A stretch of 12,491 nt of DNA from Actinomycetota bacterium. GTDB taxonomy: Bacteria; Actinomycetota; Thermoleophilia; RBG-16-64-13. A program made the translations under genes and the position numbers. The notes below the pieces were generated by a model, which was given only the letters and a program-made list of their open reading frames with translations, was not told where the DNA came from and searched no databases. The DNA lies in NCBI GenBank assembly GCA_003157225.1, contig PMIZ01000128.1:1-12491 (forward strand), given 5' to 3'. Of this stretch, positions 5,942-12,069 are shown piece by piece; the first letter of the stretch is position 1; the number at the start of each line of letters is the position of its first letter.

Positions 5942-8404
5942 CTAGGAGCCGGCCCGAGCGGCCTCGCTTCGCGAGGCATGTTCTCGCCAGAAGGGCAGCA
6001 CCTGGGCGATGCGCCAGCCCAAGCCCACGAAGAACCAGGCGAACACGCAGGTCGCGGCCCCCACGGCGAGGATCCGCCAGCCGGGCAGTCCGAGGGCGAA
6101 GAAGTGCCGGGTGGACGGCACCGCGAAGGCCAAGCCGAGGATGACGGCCATGGCCAAGATCAACGCCAGCCGCCAGCCGCGCACCGGCCGCTCGATGGCG
6201 GCTATGACGCGCAGCCCGACGACGGCAAAGACGATGGTCTCCATGGTCTGGGCATGGGCGACCGATGCTCCCATCCTGCGCATGAGCAGGTACGAAGCGA
6301 GCACCGTGACTGTGGCCAGCAATCCCGTTGGGATGACGAACCGGCCCACCCGGTAGACAAATCCCGGGACGAAGCGGCGGGCGTTGGGCGCCAAGGCCAA
6401 GAAGAAGGCCGGCACCCCTATGGTCAGCGAGTCGATCACCGTGAGGTGCCGGGGAAGGATGGGATAGGCCACGCCGAAGGCAGCCACCAAGATGGCGAGG
6501 GCGGCGGCCCACACACTCTTGTTGGCGAACAGGCTGGCCACGCGCTCGATGTTCGCGGTTACCCTCCTGCCCTCAGCCACCACGCCGGGAAGGGTCGAGA
6601 AGCTGGAATCCACCAGAATCAGTTGCGACACCGCCCGTGCGGCTGCTGTGCCGGTGCCCATGGCGATGCCCATGTCGGCCTTCTTGAGGGCAAGAACGTC
6701 GTTGACGCCATCGCCGGTCATGGCCACGGTGTGGCCTCGGCTCTGCAGCGCCTCCACCATGGCGCTCTTCTGGTCCGGGTTCACCCTTCCGAAGACCGTG
6801 GTCCGCTCCATGAGGTCCGCCAGGGCCTCACCCTCCGGCAGCTGACGGGCATCGAAGGCCTTCTCGGCGCCAGGTACCCCGGCCTTCGCCGCGACGGTCG
6901 CCACCGTCGCCGGGTTGTCGCCCGAGATCACCTTGATGGCGACTCCTTGTTCTCGGAAGTAGGCGAGCGTTTGCGCAGCATCGGCCCGGACCCGCTCGCT
7001 GAGGACCACCAGCCCCGCCGGGGTCAGGCCCGGAGGGAGAGTCTCCCCGTTGAGCGACGCGTCGGTGCGCGCGAGCAGCAGCACCCGAAGGCCTTCCTCG
7101 GCCAACTCGGTCCCCCGGCCGCGAACCTCAGGCCAGAGCGCCTCGTCACCGCCGGCGCCCTCCTGACCCGCGGCCACGATCTCCGGCGCCCCCAGCACCC
7201 AGGAGCCGCGGCCGGCGATGCGGCTCGCGCTCCACTTGCGGGCCGACGAGAAGGCCACGGAGTCTTCCACGGTCCATCCCGAAGGCGCCGGCAAGGCCGC
7301 GCCGATGGCGTCCAGAGTCGAGTTCGCGACCGCGGCGCTTGCTGCCATGGCCCCCAACACTTCGAGCGCAAGGGCGTCTCGGCCGGGATCCTCGGGAGAC
7401 CCGGCTCCGTTCCCAATTCCCTCGAACCGTTCGAAAGCCGGGCGGGGCTCGGTGATGGTCCCCGTCTTGTCTATACACAGCACGTCCACTCGGGCCAAGC
7501 CCTCCACCGCCGGCAACTCGCGCGTCAGCACCTTCCTGCGGGCAAGCTTGACGGCCGACACGGCGAAGGCGATGCTGGTCAGGAGCACCAATCCCTGGGG
7601 CACCATGGCCACCAGCGCCGCAACCGTGTTGGTGACGCCTTCCGCCATAGTCGCGCCCATCCGGAACTGCGCCCACACCAAGAGGGCGCCTACCGGCACG
7701 ATCCCGACGCCGATGATCCGCAGGATGCTGTTGATGCCGGTCACCAAGTCGGAGCGTAGTCGCGAGTAGCGTTTGCCCTCGCGCGTCAGGCGCTGCGCGT
7801 ACGAATCTGGGCCCACGGCCGTTGCGCGGCACAGCCCGCTCCCGGCCACCACGAAGCTTCCGGAAAGCAACTGGTCGCCAACGCCCTTTGTCATGGGCAC
7901 CGACTCACCGGTCAGCAGGGATTCATCCAACTCCAGGCTGCGCGACTCGAGCGTCTCTCCATCGGCGACCACCTGGTCACCCGCGGCGACCACCATGACC
8001 TCGTCTAGCACCACCTGATCAACGGGGATCTGCTGCTCTGCACCGTCCCGGATCACCTTGGCAGCGGGGGCCGTGAGCAGAGAAAGGCGATCGAGGGCCA
8101 CCTTGGCCCGCATCTCTTGCACGATGCCGATGCCGGCGTTGATGAAGATGATCCAGCCGAACAGCGCATCCTTCCATGATCCAAAGAGCAGCATGGCCAC
8201 GAACAGCACGCCCAGGATCAGGTTGAACCAGGTGAAGACGTTCCCACGGACGATGTCCCAGGTGCTACGGCCACCCGGCCGGGTTGTGGCGTTGGTCTGG
8301 CCCGCGGCCACGCGCTGCGCGACCTCGGCTGCTGTAAGCCCGGAAATCGCCTGGCTGACCTCTCCGCTGCCCGCCGGGCCGCTCTCCTGCACGGAGTCGC
8401 TCAT
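5942..8404 (-). CDS. CtpE-like P-type cation-transporting ATPase
   Basis: An 820-residue P-type ATPase that couples ATP hydrolysis to cation movement across the inner membrane. Order of parts: cytosolic N-terminus; TM1-2 (about 57-96); actuator domain with TGES (165-168); TM3-4 (about 228-285); phosphorylation site DKTGT with D312; nucleotide domain with an LGAPE variant of KGAPE; hinge TGDGVND (563-569); then about six C-terminal membrane helices. The start (GLTAAEVAQRVAAGQ) and the LVLLTS segment after TM4 resemble mycobacterial CtpE, linked to Ca2+ uptake in published work. There is no heavy-metal-binding domain and no CPC motif. The TM4 ion-site motif reads PQGL (269-272) where I expect PEGL. 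The ATG overlaps the upstream acetyltransferase stop as ATGA. The exact ion is uncertain. Confidence 0.9.
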   Translation of the reverse strand: MSDSVQESGPAGSGEVSQAISGLTAAEVAQRVAAGQTNATTRPGGRSTWDIVRGNVFTWFNLILGVLFVAMLLFGSWKDALFGWIIFINAGIGIVQEMRAKVALDRLSLLTAPAAKVIRDGAEQQIPVDQVVLDEVMVVAAGDQVVADGETLESRSLELDESLLTGESVPMTKGVGDQLLSGSFVVAGSGLCRATAVGPDSYAQRLTREGKRYSRLRSDLVTGINSILRIIGVGIVPVGALLVWAQFRMGATMAEGVTNTVAALVAMVPQGLVLLTSIAFAVSAVKLARRKVLTRELPAVEGLARVDVLCIDKTGTITEPRPAFERFEGIGNGAGSPEDPGRDALALEVLGAMAASAAVANSTLDAIGAALPAPSGWTVEDSVAFSSARKWSASRIAGRGSWVLGAPEIVAAGQEGAGGDEALWPEVRGRGTELAEEGLRVLLLARTDASLNGETLPPGLTPAGLVVLSERVRADAAQTLAYFREQGVAIKVISGDNPATVATVAAKAGVPGAEKAFDARQLPEGEALADLMERTTVFGRVNPDQKSAMVEALQSRGHTVAMTGDGVNDVLALKKADMGIAMGTGTAAARAVSQLILVDSSFSTLPGVVAEGRRVTANIERVASLFANKSVWAAALAILVAAFGVAYPILPRHLTVIDSLTIGVPAFFLALAPNARRFVPGFVYRVGRFVIPTGLLATVTVLASYLLMRRMGASVAHAQTMETIVFAVVGLRVIAAIERPVRGWRLALILAMAVILGLAFAVPSTRHFFALGLPGWRILAVGAATCVFAWFFVGLGWRIAQVLPFWREHASRSEAARAGS
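5961..5977. terminator. Strong GC hairpin near the convergent stops
   Basis: GCCTCGC-TTC-GCGAGGC is a perfect 7-bp inverted repeat with a 3-base loop. It lies 30 bases after the aminopeptidase stop and inside the last codons of the ATPase gene. There is no T-run after it on the plus strand, so it would be a U-less terminator for the aminopeptidase transcript at best. It may equally be a chance product of GC-rich coding sequence. Confidence 0.3.
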
Positions 8405-8892
8405 GTCCCGCAGCCACGCTGGTAGATGGCTACGTTCAGCCAGCGATCGAACTTGAAGCCCACCTCTTCCAGCAGCCCCACGCGGCGGAATCCGGTCTTT
8501 TCAGCCAGGGCCACGCTCGCCGAGTTCTCCTCCGCTATCCGTCCCAAAAGGGAGTGGAGACCGTTGACCGCTCCCAAGCGCACCAGCTCGCGAAGGAGGC
8601 TCGCGCCGATCCCGCGACGCCGGGCGTCCGAACTCACGTAGACCGACAGTTCGCCCGAAAAGCGGTAGGCAGGCCGGGTGGCGAAGGGGCTGATCGATCC
8701 CCAACCGAGCACTTGCCCGTCCTCCTCCCAGACAATCGCTGGGTACGGAGGGAAGTGCTCCAAGAGCCATGCAGCCTGCGTCTCCGCAGTCCGGGGAGCG
8801 AGATCGAAGGTGGCGGTGGTGTTCATCACCGCGTGGTTGTAGATCTCGAGGATCGCTCCAAGATCGGATTCGCTCGCAGCTCGTATGGCCAA
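8401..8892 (-). CDS. Phosphinothricin-acetyltransferase-type GNAT
   Basis: A 163-residue GNAT of the PAT/MnaT type; members acetylate phosphinothricin, methionine sulfone or similar amino-acid analogues. It starts with the typical AIRAASESDLGAILEIYNHAV and has motif A with R-R-G94-I-G96. It continues with NSASVALAEKTGF and EVGFKFDRWLNV, close to the family's conserved end. The frame stays open far upstream (to 9438), but that part matches nothing and lies opposite another gene, so I start at TTG 8892, directly before the conserved domain. No ATG or GTG is available nearby and the ribosome binding site is poor, so the start is uncertain by several codons. Its TGA overlaps the ATPase ATG, indicating a two-gene operon. 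The real substrate is unknown. Confidence 0.87.
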   Translation of the reverse strand: MAIRAASESDLGAILEIYNHAVMNTTATFDLAPRTAETQAAWLLEHFPPYPAIVWEEDGQVLGWGSISPFATRPAYRFSGELSVYVSSDARRRGIGASLLRELVRLGAVNGLHSLLGRIAEENSASVALAEKTGFRRVGLLEEVGFKFDRWLNVAIYQRGCGT

Positions 8893-8985
8893 GAACGCCC
8901 CCAGGACCCTTCCGGACGCCGCGTTGCACCAACATCCTAGAGGGTACCATGGAGAACGGGCGCCACTGCGCGGGGAGGAGGCACG
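8893..8985. promoter_or_regulatory. Divergent intergenic region
   Basis: This gap lies between the PAT-type gene (minus) and the GNAT pseudogene (plus). A strong ribosome binding site, GGGGAGGAGG, ends about 6 bases before the pseudogene ATG at 8986, showing that the dead gene was once translated. A possible plus-strand -35 TTGCAC (8924-8929) and -10 TACCAT (8945-8950) are only 15 bases apart, so the promoter is weakly supported. Confidence 0.3.
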
Positions 8986-9574
8986 ATGATCTACGCCGAC
9001 CATGTCTTGGCATGCCGCCTGGAGGACTTGGACACGGGCGAGCATAGACGACTGGCCACGGTGGCATAGGCCGTCTTCCCCAACGTGGCCATAGAGTGCC
9101 TGGAAGTGGGGGGCGGCGTCGCTCTGTGGGTCGGGGAAGGCTTTCCCGTCAACGCCGCCGTCGGACTCGGCATGGGTGTGCCGGTGGAGGACGGCGAGCT
9201 CCATCGGCTGGAGGCCTTCTGCCATGACCGCGGCGCGCCCGCGAGGCTGAGTCTCCGCCCGCTCCCCGATGACGGCCTTCTGCACGGGTTGGGACGTCGG
9301 GGGTGGCAGGCGGCGGGTTTCGAGCATGTACTTGCCGTGGGACTCGAAACGCGCTCGCCGTCGGGGCGGTCGTTGACGCTGACTGCTGGGAGACTCGACA
9401 CTCCCTCGATACCGGCGCCAGGGCGTGCAGCAGGCCATTCAACGGCATCGTCTGCAGTTGGCGCGGGATGCGGGTTGCGACCCGGGCGTCACTGAAGCCG
9501 AGCCTGGAGGCCAGTCCCAGCGCAACATGGAGCGCCTGGGCTTTCACATCGTCTATACCATGTGGAGTTCGTGA
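8986..9574 (+). pseudogene. Broken GNAT-family acetyltransferase
   Basis: The remains of an acetyltransferase gene with at least three lesions. From the ATG at 8986 the frame reads MIYADHVLACRLEDL and so on, then meets a TAG at 9067-9069. The same frame continues as sensible protein (VEDGELHRLEAFCHDRGAP) to about 9370. The C-terminal part is in another forward frame: STLPRYRRQGVQQAI from about 9395, then QSQRNMERLGFHIVYT, a typical GNAT ending, to TGA at 9572-9574. Between the halves the expected central strands are missing, so an internal deletion with frameshift is likely. Two TGA codons at 9374 and 9380 close the second frame upstream. The stretch opposite it in the long minus-strand frame is a shadow. 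The gene cannot make a full enzyme. Confidence 0.8.
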
Positions 9575-9724
9575 AACCGATCTGAGCCGTGCTCGCCGCC
9601 CGCGTACAGGGCGAAACTCGCGGAAAGGGTCAGGACTCCGATGGGGGCGCCGCTCTCGTCCCTGGCCAAGAGAGCCAAGAATCGCCCTCGGCCAGTTCGA
9701 TGCTCGCGGCCACGGGTGTGCTCG
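9553..9724 (-). pseudogene. Truncated GNAT fragment, paralogue of the next gene upstream
   Basis: A minus-strand reading frame ending with TAG at 9555-9553 carries about 33 residues (9684-9586) that align without gaps to residues 60-92 of the GNAT at 9725-10189. I count 17 identities of 33, including the shared YAGGE. The expected motif A does not follow: after HGSDRFHELHMV the frame stops, in the region where it meets the end of the plus-strand pseudogene. Upstream of 9700 the similarity fades. It looks like the remnant of a tandem duplicate cut at the junction. No start codon of its own can be assigned, and it is very unlikely to be functional. Confidence 0.6.
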
Positions 9725-10189
9725 CTACAATCCCAGAGCCTGTCCGAACTTGGCCGCCCGTTCGCCTCGCCCACCGTCGCGGCCCGCTTCGGGGCCGGTG
9801 ACGTCGAGTCGCACCCAGCCCCTGCGTTGGGAGATGGCCACGGCCTCGTCGACAAGCTCCCGCTCGATGTCCCGGCCCCGATACTCTGGCCGCACGTAGA
9901 GCTCGTCGATGACTCCGTACTCGCCGCCCGCGTACACGGCGAAGCACTGCGTCAAGAGGAGGACACCCACGGCCACGCCGTTGTTCTCCTTGGCGAGGAT
10001 GGCCACCAGACGGCCGGGGGCTCCGCGAGAGCCGGAGCCGCCCTCGAGGTTGCGCCTGATGTCGGCGTGCAGCTTCTCTCGGCTGATCCAGGGCAGCTCC
10101 TGGCCTCCCTCCACAACCTCGATGAGGAGCTCCTCCACCAGTTCGAGGACCGCGTAGACCTCGTGGCTCTGCGCTGCGTCGATGTTCAT
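9725..10189 (-). CDS. GNAT-family protein with altered acetyl-CoA loop
   Basis: A 154-residue GNAT-like protein. The central strands are present (RLVAILAKENNGVAVGVLLL, then IDELYVRPEYRGR), and the later strand WVRLDVTGPE matches family members. The Q/R-x-x-G-x-G/A loop that grips the acetyl-CoA pyrophosphate reads R104-G-R-D107-I-E109: both small residues have become acidic. Each change is one G-to-A transition away from a glycine codon. The C-terminus stops at KFGQALGL, where relatives continue with a final strand. The start is ATG 10189, with no clear ribosome binding site. It lies 78 bases after the helicase stop and could be the second gene of that transcript. It is either a decaying gene or a non-catalytic GNAT fold; I favour decay because of the remnants next to it. 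Confidence 0.7.
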   Translation of the reverse strand: MNIDAAQSHEVYAVLELVEELLIEVVEGGQELPWISREKLHADIRRNLEGGSGSRGAPGRLVAILAKENNGVAVGVLLLTQCFAVYAGGEYGVIDELYVRPEYRGRDIERELVDEAVAISQRRGWVRLDVTGPEAGRDGGRGERAAKFGQALGL

Positions 10190-10267
10190 GCGGTCATGCT
10201 AACACCCGTTGCCCACCGGCTTGGTCGCCGTGAGCGAGAACTTGAGCGGGATCTCAAGCCGGGCCTC

Positions 10268-11755
10268 CTACCTGTGCCGTCTCCGCGCGCTGCCGTTGTA
10301 GACCAAGCGGGGCTTGAGCTTCTTGGCGGTGCGGTCCGGGCTGGGGATGAGCCGCTGCATGTAAGCGAAGCCTTCGAGGTCGCGGCAGGGGAGCGGTTCC
10401 CCGAGCATGAGCTCGATCTCGCGTAGCTCGTTCGCCTGGTCGGCGGCGAGGAAGCTGATGGCGGTGCCGGTCGCGCCGGCACGGGCCGTGCGGCCGATGC
10501 GGTGCACGTAGTCCTGCGCTTGGGAGGGCAGGTCGTAGTTGATGACATGCGAGATGCTGTCGACGTCGATGCCCCGGGCGACGATGTCGGTGGCCACCAG
10601 GACCCGATAGGTGCCGTCCTTGAACCCGTCCAGCGCGCGCTGGCGCTGGGCCTGGGTGCGGTTGGAGTGGATGGCCGTGCCTCTGATGCGGCTGCGCTCC
10701 AGCTGCTTGCAGACCCGGTCGGCACGGTGCTTGGTGCGCGTGAAGACGAGAACGCGGTCCAGCTTCTCCTCTTCGAGAAGGCGGACGAGCAGGTCGATCT
10801 TCTGCGTCTCGGCCACGGGGTAGATGGCCTGAGTCACCGTGTCGACTGTGGTTGCACTAGGAGCGACTTCCACCCGGACGGGATTGGTGAGCGTGGGGCC
10901 GGCCACGCGCAGCACGTCGTTGGAGAGGGTGGCCGAGAAGAGCATGTTCTGGCGTTTGGCCGGGAGCAGGTTGAGAATGCGGTGCACGTCGGGCCAGAAG
11001 CCCATATCGAGCATGCGGTCGGCCTCGTCAAGAACGAGGATCTCCACGTGCGAAAGGTCGACGTCTTTGCGTTGCACCAGGTCGAGCAGCCGGCCGGGAG
11101 TGGCCACCAGCAGATCGACGCCCTTGCGCAGCTTCATGAGTTGCGGCTCGTACCCTACGCCGCCGTACACGGCGGCAACGCGCTGGCCGGTGTACCGGGC
11201 GCAGGCGCGGCCCACTTCCTCGATCTGACCGGCGAGCTCGCGGGTAGGAGTGACGACCAGCGTGCGGATGAAGGCATGGCTGTGGTCGGAGGGCCGGCGG
11301 TCGGTGTGGTGGCCGGCCGGGCCCACCGGGCGATCGCTCGGGCGACCTCTGAAGCCTCGACGGTGTCGGTCGTAGCCAGGGCCGTAACCGGACGGGGTCG
11401 CGGCCGTGCCCTCGCCGGCCCGCGGTGCGTCGGCGCGGTGCGCGGCGTCCTCCGGGGAAGCTCCCGGGGTCGGCGTGGCGGCGGCGATTGCGGCCGCGCC
11501 ACTTGCGTCGGTGCTCTGGCCGGGGTCGGCGGCCCGGGCAGCTTCGGCAGCAGCGACGCTTCGAGCCATCAGCTGGAGTGCTGGCAGGATGAACGCCGCG
11601 GTCTTGCCGGTGCCCGTCTGGGCACAGCCCAAGAGGTCACGGCCGTTGAGGGCGATGGGGATAGCTTGTTCCTGAATGGGAGTGGGTTCGGTGTAGCCGA
11701 GGCTGCTGACAGCCTTCATGAGGCCTGGGTCCAGGCCGAGGTCAGTAAATAGCAT
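10268..11755 (-). CDS. RhlE-like DEAD-box ATP-dependent RNA helicase
   Basis: A 495-residue cytoplasmic helicase that unwinds short RNA duplexes, usually in ribosome assembly, mRNA decay or cold adaptation. All core motifs are seen: Q motif PTPIQ (24-28), motif I AQTGTGKT (45-52), Ia PTRELA (170-175), Ib TPGR (219-222), II DEAD (243-246), III SAT (274-276), and VI HRIGRTAR (418-425). Residues about 66-160, between motif I and Ia, form an Ala/Pro/Gly-rich insert ending in an Arg/Gly/His-rich part (GYGPGYDRHRRGFRGR at 123-138); relatives have a short loop there. The C-terminal tail is short and basic. The ATG at 11755 has AAGGAG 11 bases upstream. RhlE is the closest well-known type, inferred from the core sequence. 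Confidence 0.93.
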   Translation of the reverse strand: MLFTDLGLDPGLMKAVSSLGYTEPTPIQEQAIPIALNGRDLLGCAQTGTGKTAAFILPALQLMARSVAAAEAARAADPGQSTDASGAAAIAAATPTPGASPEDAAHRADAPRAGEGTAATPSGYGPGYDRHRRGFRGRPSDRPVGPAGHHTDRRPSDHSHAFIRTLVVTPTRELAGQIEEVGRACARYTGQRVAAVYGGVGYEPQLMKLRKGVDLLVATPGRLLDLVQRKDVDLSHVEILVLDEADRMLDMGFWPDVHRILNLLPAKRQNMLFSATLSNDVLRVAGPTLTNPVRVEVAPSATTVDTVTQAIYPVAETQKIDLLVRLLEEEKLDRVLVFTRTKHRADRVCKQLERSRIRGTAIHSNRTQAQRQRALDGFKDGTYRVLVATDIVARGIDVDSISHVINYDLPSQAQDYVHRIGRTARAGATGTAISFLAADQANELREIELMLGEPLPCRDLEGFAYMQRLIPSPDRTAKKLKPRLVYNGSARRRHR

Positions 11756-11859
11756 CTAGTCTGTAGCTCCTTGCCGTGCGTCCCGTGGAGGCACTGCGAT
11801 TGTAGACGCAGTTGATCCATTCGAGATCTTCGGAAAAGAGCGCGGGGGACAACCGTGTC

Positions 11860-11882
11860 TGTAATAGTGTTTACATAGTATA
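11860..11882 (-). promoter_or_regulatory. Putative helicase promoter with palindromic operator
   Basis: In a strongly GC-rich setting, TGTAA-N6-TTACA (11860-11875) forms a perfect 5-bp inverted repeat. TATACT on the minus strand (11882-11877) directly precedes it and resembles a -10 box. The palindrome would cover the transcription start of the helicase, giving a leader of roughly 110 bases. No good -35 box is seen. Confidence 0.35.
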
Positions 11883-11924
11883 GCCCAGCCGCCGGACTGC
11901 CGTTCGCTGAGTGTGCGGCCCGCC

Positions 11925-11959
11925 CGGCAAACCGCTTCTGCCGGAGGCGGCAAACCGCT
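11925..11959. repeat. 12-bp direct repeat, 23-bp period
   Basis: CGGCAAACCGCT occurs at 11925-11936 and again at 11948-11959, so the copies start 23 bases apart, about two helical turns. Each copy takes part in a possible hairpin: CCGGCA/TGCCGG (11924-11929 with 11939-11944), and GCGG-CAAA-CCGC (11947-11958). It could be a pair of protein sites or part of a folded leader RNA. Confidence 0.6.
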
Positions 11960-12005
11960 CTGAGCAGGGCAAAACATCAAGGCGGGATGAGGCCACTGGC
12001 GCCGC

Positions 12006-12019
12006 GGCGCGAAAGCGCC
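12006..12019 (+). other. GNRA-capped hairpin in the lipoprotein leader
   Basis: GGCGC-GAAA-GCGCC forms a perfect 5-bp stem closed by a GAAA tetraloop, 50 bases before the lipoprotein ATG. GNRA loops are common in structured RNAs, so the leader may fold into an RNA element. I could not match it to a riboswitch class by eye. Confidence 0.35.
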
Positions 12020-12069
12020 TACCCTTGGAGGTGAACGGAGAGGCAAGATCGCGCGCAGAGGGGGAGGGT

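Larger units (their letters stand above)
11756..12069. other. Intergenic region between helicase and lipoprotein genes
   Basis: These 314 bases hold no supportable gene. They separate the divergent helicase (minus) and lipoprotein (plus) genes and so must contain both promoters and leaders. Contents: an AT-rich island around 11855-11883 with a palindrome and a -10-like box for the helicase; a 12-bp direct repeat (11925-11959); a hairpin cluster at 11924-12019; and a purine-rich ribosome binding site (GGGGGAGGG) just before the ATG at 12070. An in-frame GTG at 12031 would extend the lipoprotein by 13 residues but has no properly spaced ribosome binding site. Confidence 0.6.

Noticed and set aside
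5978..7759. A 593-residue open frame on the plus strand opposite the P-type ATPase
   Set aside because: It is rich in His, Arg, Gly and Asp, lacks any domain, and exactly opposes a well-conserved coding gene; long antisense frames are expected in GC-rich DNA.
8893..9438. N-terminal extension of the PAT-type acetyltransferase by about 180 residues
   Set aside because: The extra sequence matches no domain and lies opposite the GNAT pseudogene; the conserved domain starts at the TTG at 8892.
10202..10267. In-frame continuation after the helicase stop, ending PLKFSLTATKPVGNGC
   Set aside because: It looks protein-like but is only about 21 residues after a TAG, with no start codon and no readthrough signal; probably chance or an unidentifiable remnant.
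10502..11752. A 416-residue plus-strand open frame opposite the helicase
   Set aside because: It shadows the helicase codons, has no recognisable domain and no ribosome binding site I trust.
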